Below, piece by piece: positions 16,966 to 17,907 of a DNA stretch of 17,907 nt. The stretch lies in NCBI GenBank assembly GCA_964405465.1, contig CAYONZ010000065.1, positions 1 to 17,907 on the forward strand. The letters run 5' to 3'. This stretch comes from CAYONZ01 sp964405465 (GTDB lineage: Bacteria; Bdellovibrionota; Bdellovibrionia; Bdellovibrionales; JAMPXM01). The position numbers were made by a program, and so were the translations under genes. Numbering within the stretch: position 1 is the first letter of the stretch; each line of letters starts with the position of its first letter. The notes under the pieces are model-generated. The model made no database searches. It had not been told where the DNA came from and saw only the letters and a program-made list of their open reading frames with translations.

Positions 16966-17907
16966 TTACAACAAAGATTGAGCTGCGGCTTCGATGGCGA
17001 CCGCATCAAGTTTGTGTTTGCGATAGAGATCGAGAGCCGAATAAGCACTCTGCCCGAAATGATCTCCAACTCCTAACGACGAAATCTGAAACTTCACGCC
17101 GTTTACAGCCAATGCATGCGCAAGCAATGCACCCATGCCCCCCACGACTCGATGCTCTTCGACTGTCACGATAGCTCCGGCAGTTTTAGCTAAAACCGCA
17201 CGCAAAGTTTTAACATCGACTTTGTTTAAGCACGAAGGATGTACCACCACAGCACCAATCCCCTTGCCTTCAAGCATCGCCGCAGCCTTGAGCGCTTCGC
17301 CCACAAGACTTCCTCCGGCAACAACTGCGACCGAGCGTTTGTGCTGTGCTGAAGAATCATGAACCACCTGGGCCTCGCCCAACTTGTATTGGCCTGTTTC
17401 AGGCAAATAGGATTTCGGAAAATTCTCACGCCCCAAGAAAAACAAGCGCGTCGGAGGCACACGCCCTGACTTTCTAGCGCTCGCATAGTCTTCAATTGCC
17501 TGAGTCATCAAGGCCTCGGCTTCACTGCTTGAACTCAATGAGTAGGCTTCAACATGTGGAATCGATCCGACTTGGGCGAGATAGCTCAAGGCCTGGTGAG
17601 ACGCTCCGTCGGCCGCATCTTGAAAACCAATATGTGAGAAAACCCCAATCACAGGACCCTGCGAAAGATTACTCATCAAAATAGGCAACGCACCTTTACT
17701 GACCCCAAATTGCGCAAAAGTATCAACAACCGGAATATAACCGCTCAACGATAAGCCGATGGCTGTGCTGATCATATTGCTTTCAGCAACGCCCACATCA
17801 AGTGCCGCTTCAGGACAGGCCTTATGAAAATCAGCAACACCGGTTGAACCTTGCAGATCTGCTGAAACCGAGAAAACAGGCAGTCCATTTTTTCTTGCAT
17901 TGATCAT
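16966..17907 (-). CDS. Transketolase-type enzyme, C-terminal half (5' end probably outside window)
   Basis: 313 residues covering the pyrimidine-binding and C-terminal domains of a thiamine-diphosphate transketolase-like enzyme. Visible family features are SADLQGSTG (from 15), GVAESNM with the cofactor-activating Glu42, the DGASHQ segment, the phosphate-binding-type GRENFP (transketolase GRQNLP position), and VEEHRVVGGMG near the C-terminus. The reaction class is two-carbon ketol transfer in the pentose phosphate pathway. An ATG coincides exactly with the right edge, but the readable protein begins directly at the first beta-strand of the pyrimidine domain and lacks the usual preceding helix. 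The gene therefore most likely continues upstream, either as full-length transketolase or as a longer C-subunit. A 1-deoxyxylulose-phosphate synthase is less likely. It converges on the M48-UbiB gene with a shared hairpin between them. Confidence 0.85.
   Translation of the reverse strand: MINARKNGLPVFSVSADLQGSTGVADFHKACPEAALDVGVAESNMISTAIGLSLSGYIPVVDTFAQFGVSKGALPILMSNLSQGPVIGVFSHIGFQDAADGASHQALSYLAQVGSIPHVEAYSLSSSSEAEALMTQAIEDYASARKSGRVPPTRLFFLGRENFPKSYLPETGQYKLGEAQVVHDSSAQHKRSVAVVAGGSLVGEALKAAAMLEGKGIGAVVVHPSCLNKVDVKTLRAVLAKTAGAIVTVEEHRVVGGMGALLAHALAVNGVKFQISSLGVGDHFGQSAYSALDLYRKHKLDAVAIEAAAQSLL

Noticed and set aside
1..17907. CRISPR arrays, tRNA/rRNA genes, insertion sequences or prophage genes
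   Set aside because: No regular spaced repeats, transposase motifs, terminal inverted repeats or RNA-gene signatures were seen on either strand.

Overview
The window is a piece of a Gram-negative bacterial chromosome of moderate GC content (estimated by eye, mid-40s percent). Lipoprotein and Sec-type signal sequences, an AsmA-like envelope protein, a TatA and an MBOAT/SGNH surface-acylation set all point to a diderm. The TatA sequence and overall gene style remind me of Bdellovibrionota and related deltaproteobacterial lineages, but that is an impression and no marker gene settles it. No rRNA, tRNA, CRISPR, transposase or phage gene is visible. Two runs of exactly 100 N (6400-6499 and 11476-11575) are scaffold gaps of nominal length, and each interrupts the 5' part of a gene.

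Layout. (1) Positions 1-6508, minus strand: a three-gene envelope operon, read from right to left. It encodes an AsmA-like protein (N-terminus lost in gap 1), a small orphan lipoprotein, and a very large exported protein with a TolB/PD40-type beta-propeller followed by TPR-like helices that runs off the left edge. The last two overlap by 4 bp. (2) 6738-6914, plus strand: a solitary tatA with a fair sigma-70-like promoter. (3) 6961-10882, minus strand: an MBOAT acyltransferase followed by two SGNH/GDSL-hydrolase-like proteins, with stop/start codons overlapping or nearly so. This is the standard layout of a machine that O-acetylates an extracytoplasmic glycan; the substrate cannot be read from the window. 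(4) 10883-11261: a divergent intergenic region with repeated and palindromic motifs. (5) 11262-16894, plus strand: a giant protein of more than 1,800 residues combining an M48-type zinc metalloprotease domain, about 1,000 residues of unrecognised helical sequence, and a C-terminal UbiB/ABC1/ADCK-type kinase-like domain. The VAIK-lysine position appears to be occupied by alanine. (6) 16923-16951: a perfect 12-bp hairpin between converging genes. (7) 16966-17907, minus strand: the C-terminal half of a transketolase-type enzyme reaching the right edge.

The most unusual item is the M48-UbiB fusion. M48 proteases (Oma1/HtpX/BepA group) and ADCK/UbiB proteins are both membrane-associated families, but I know of no standard single-chain combination of them. 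The second item of interest is the AsmA/lipoprotein/propeller-TPR operon, which looks like an envelope module with no recognised name.
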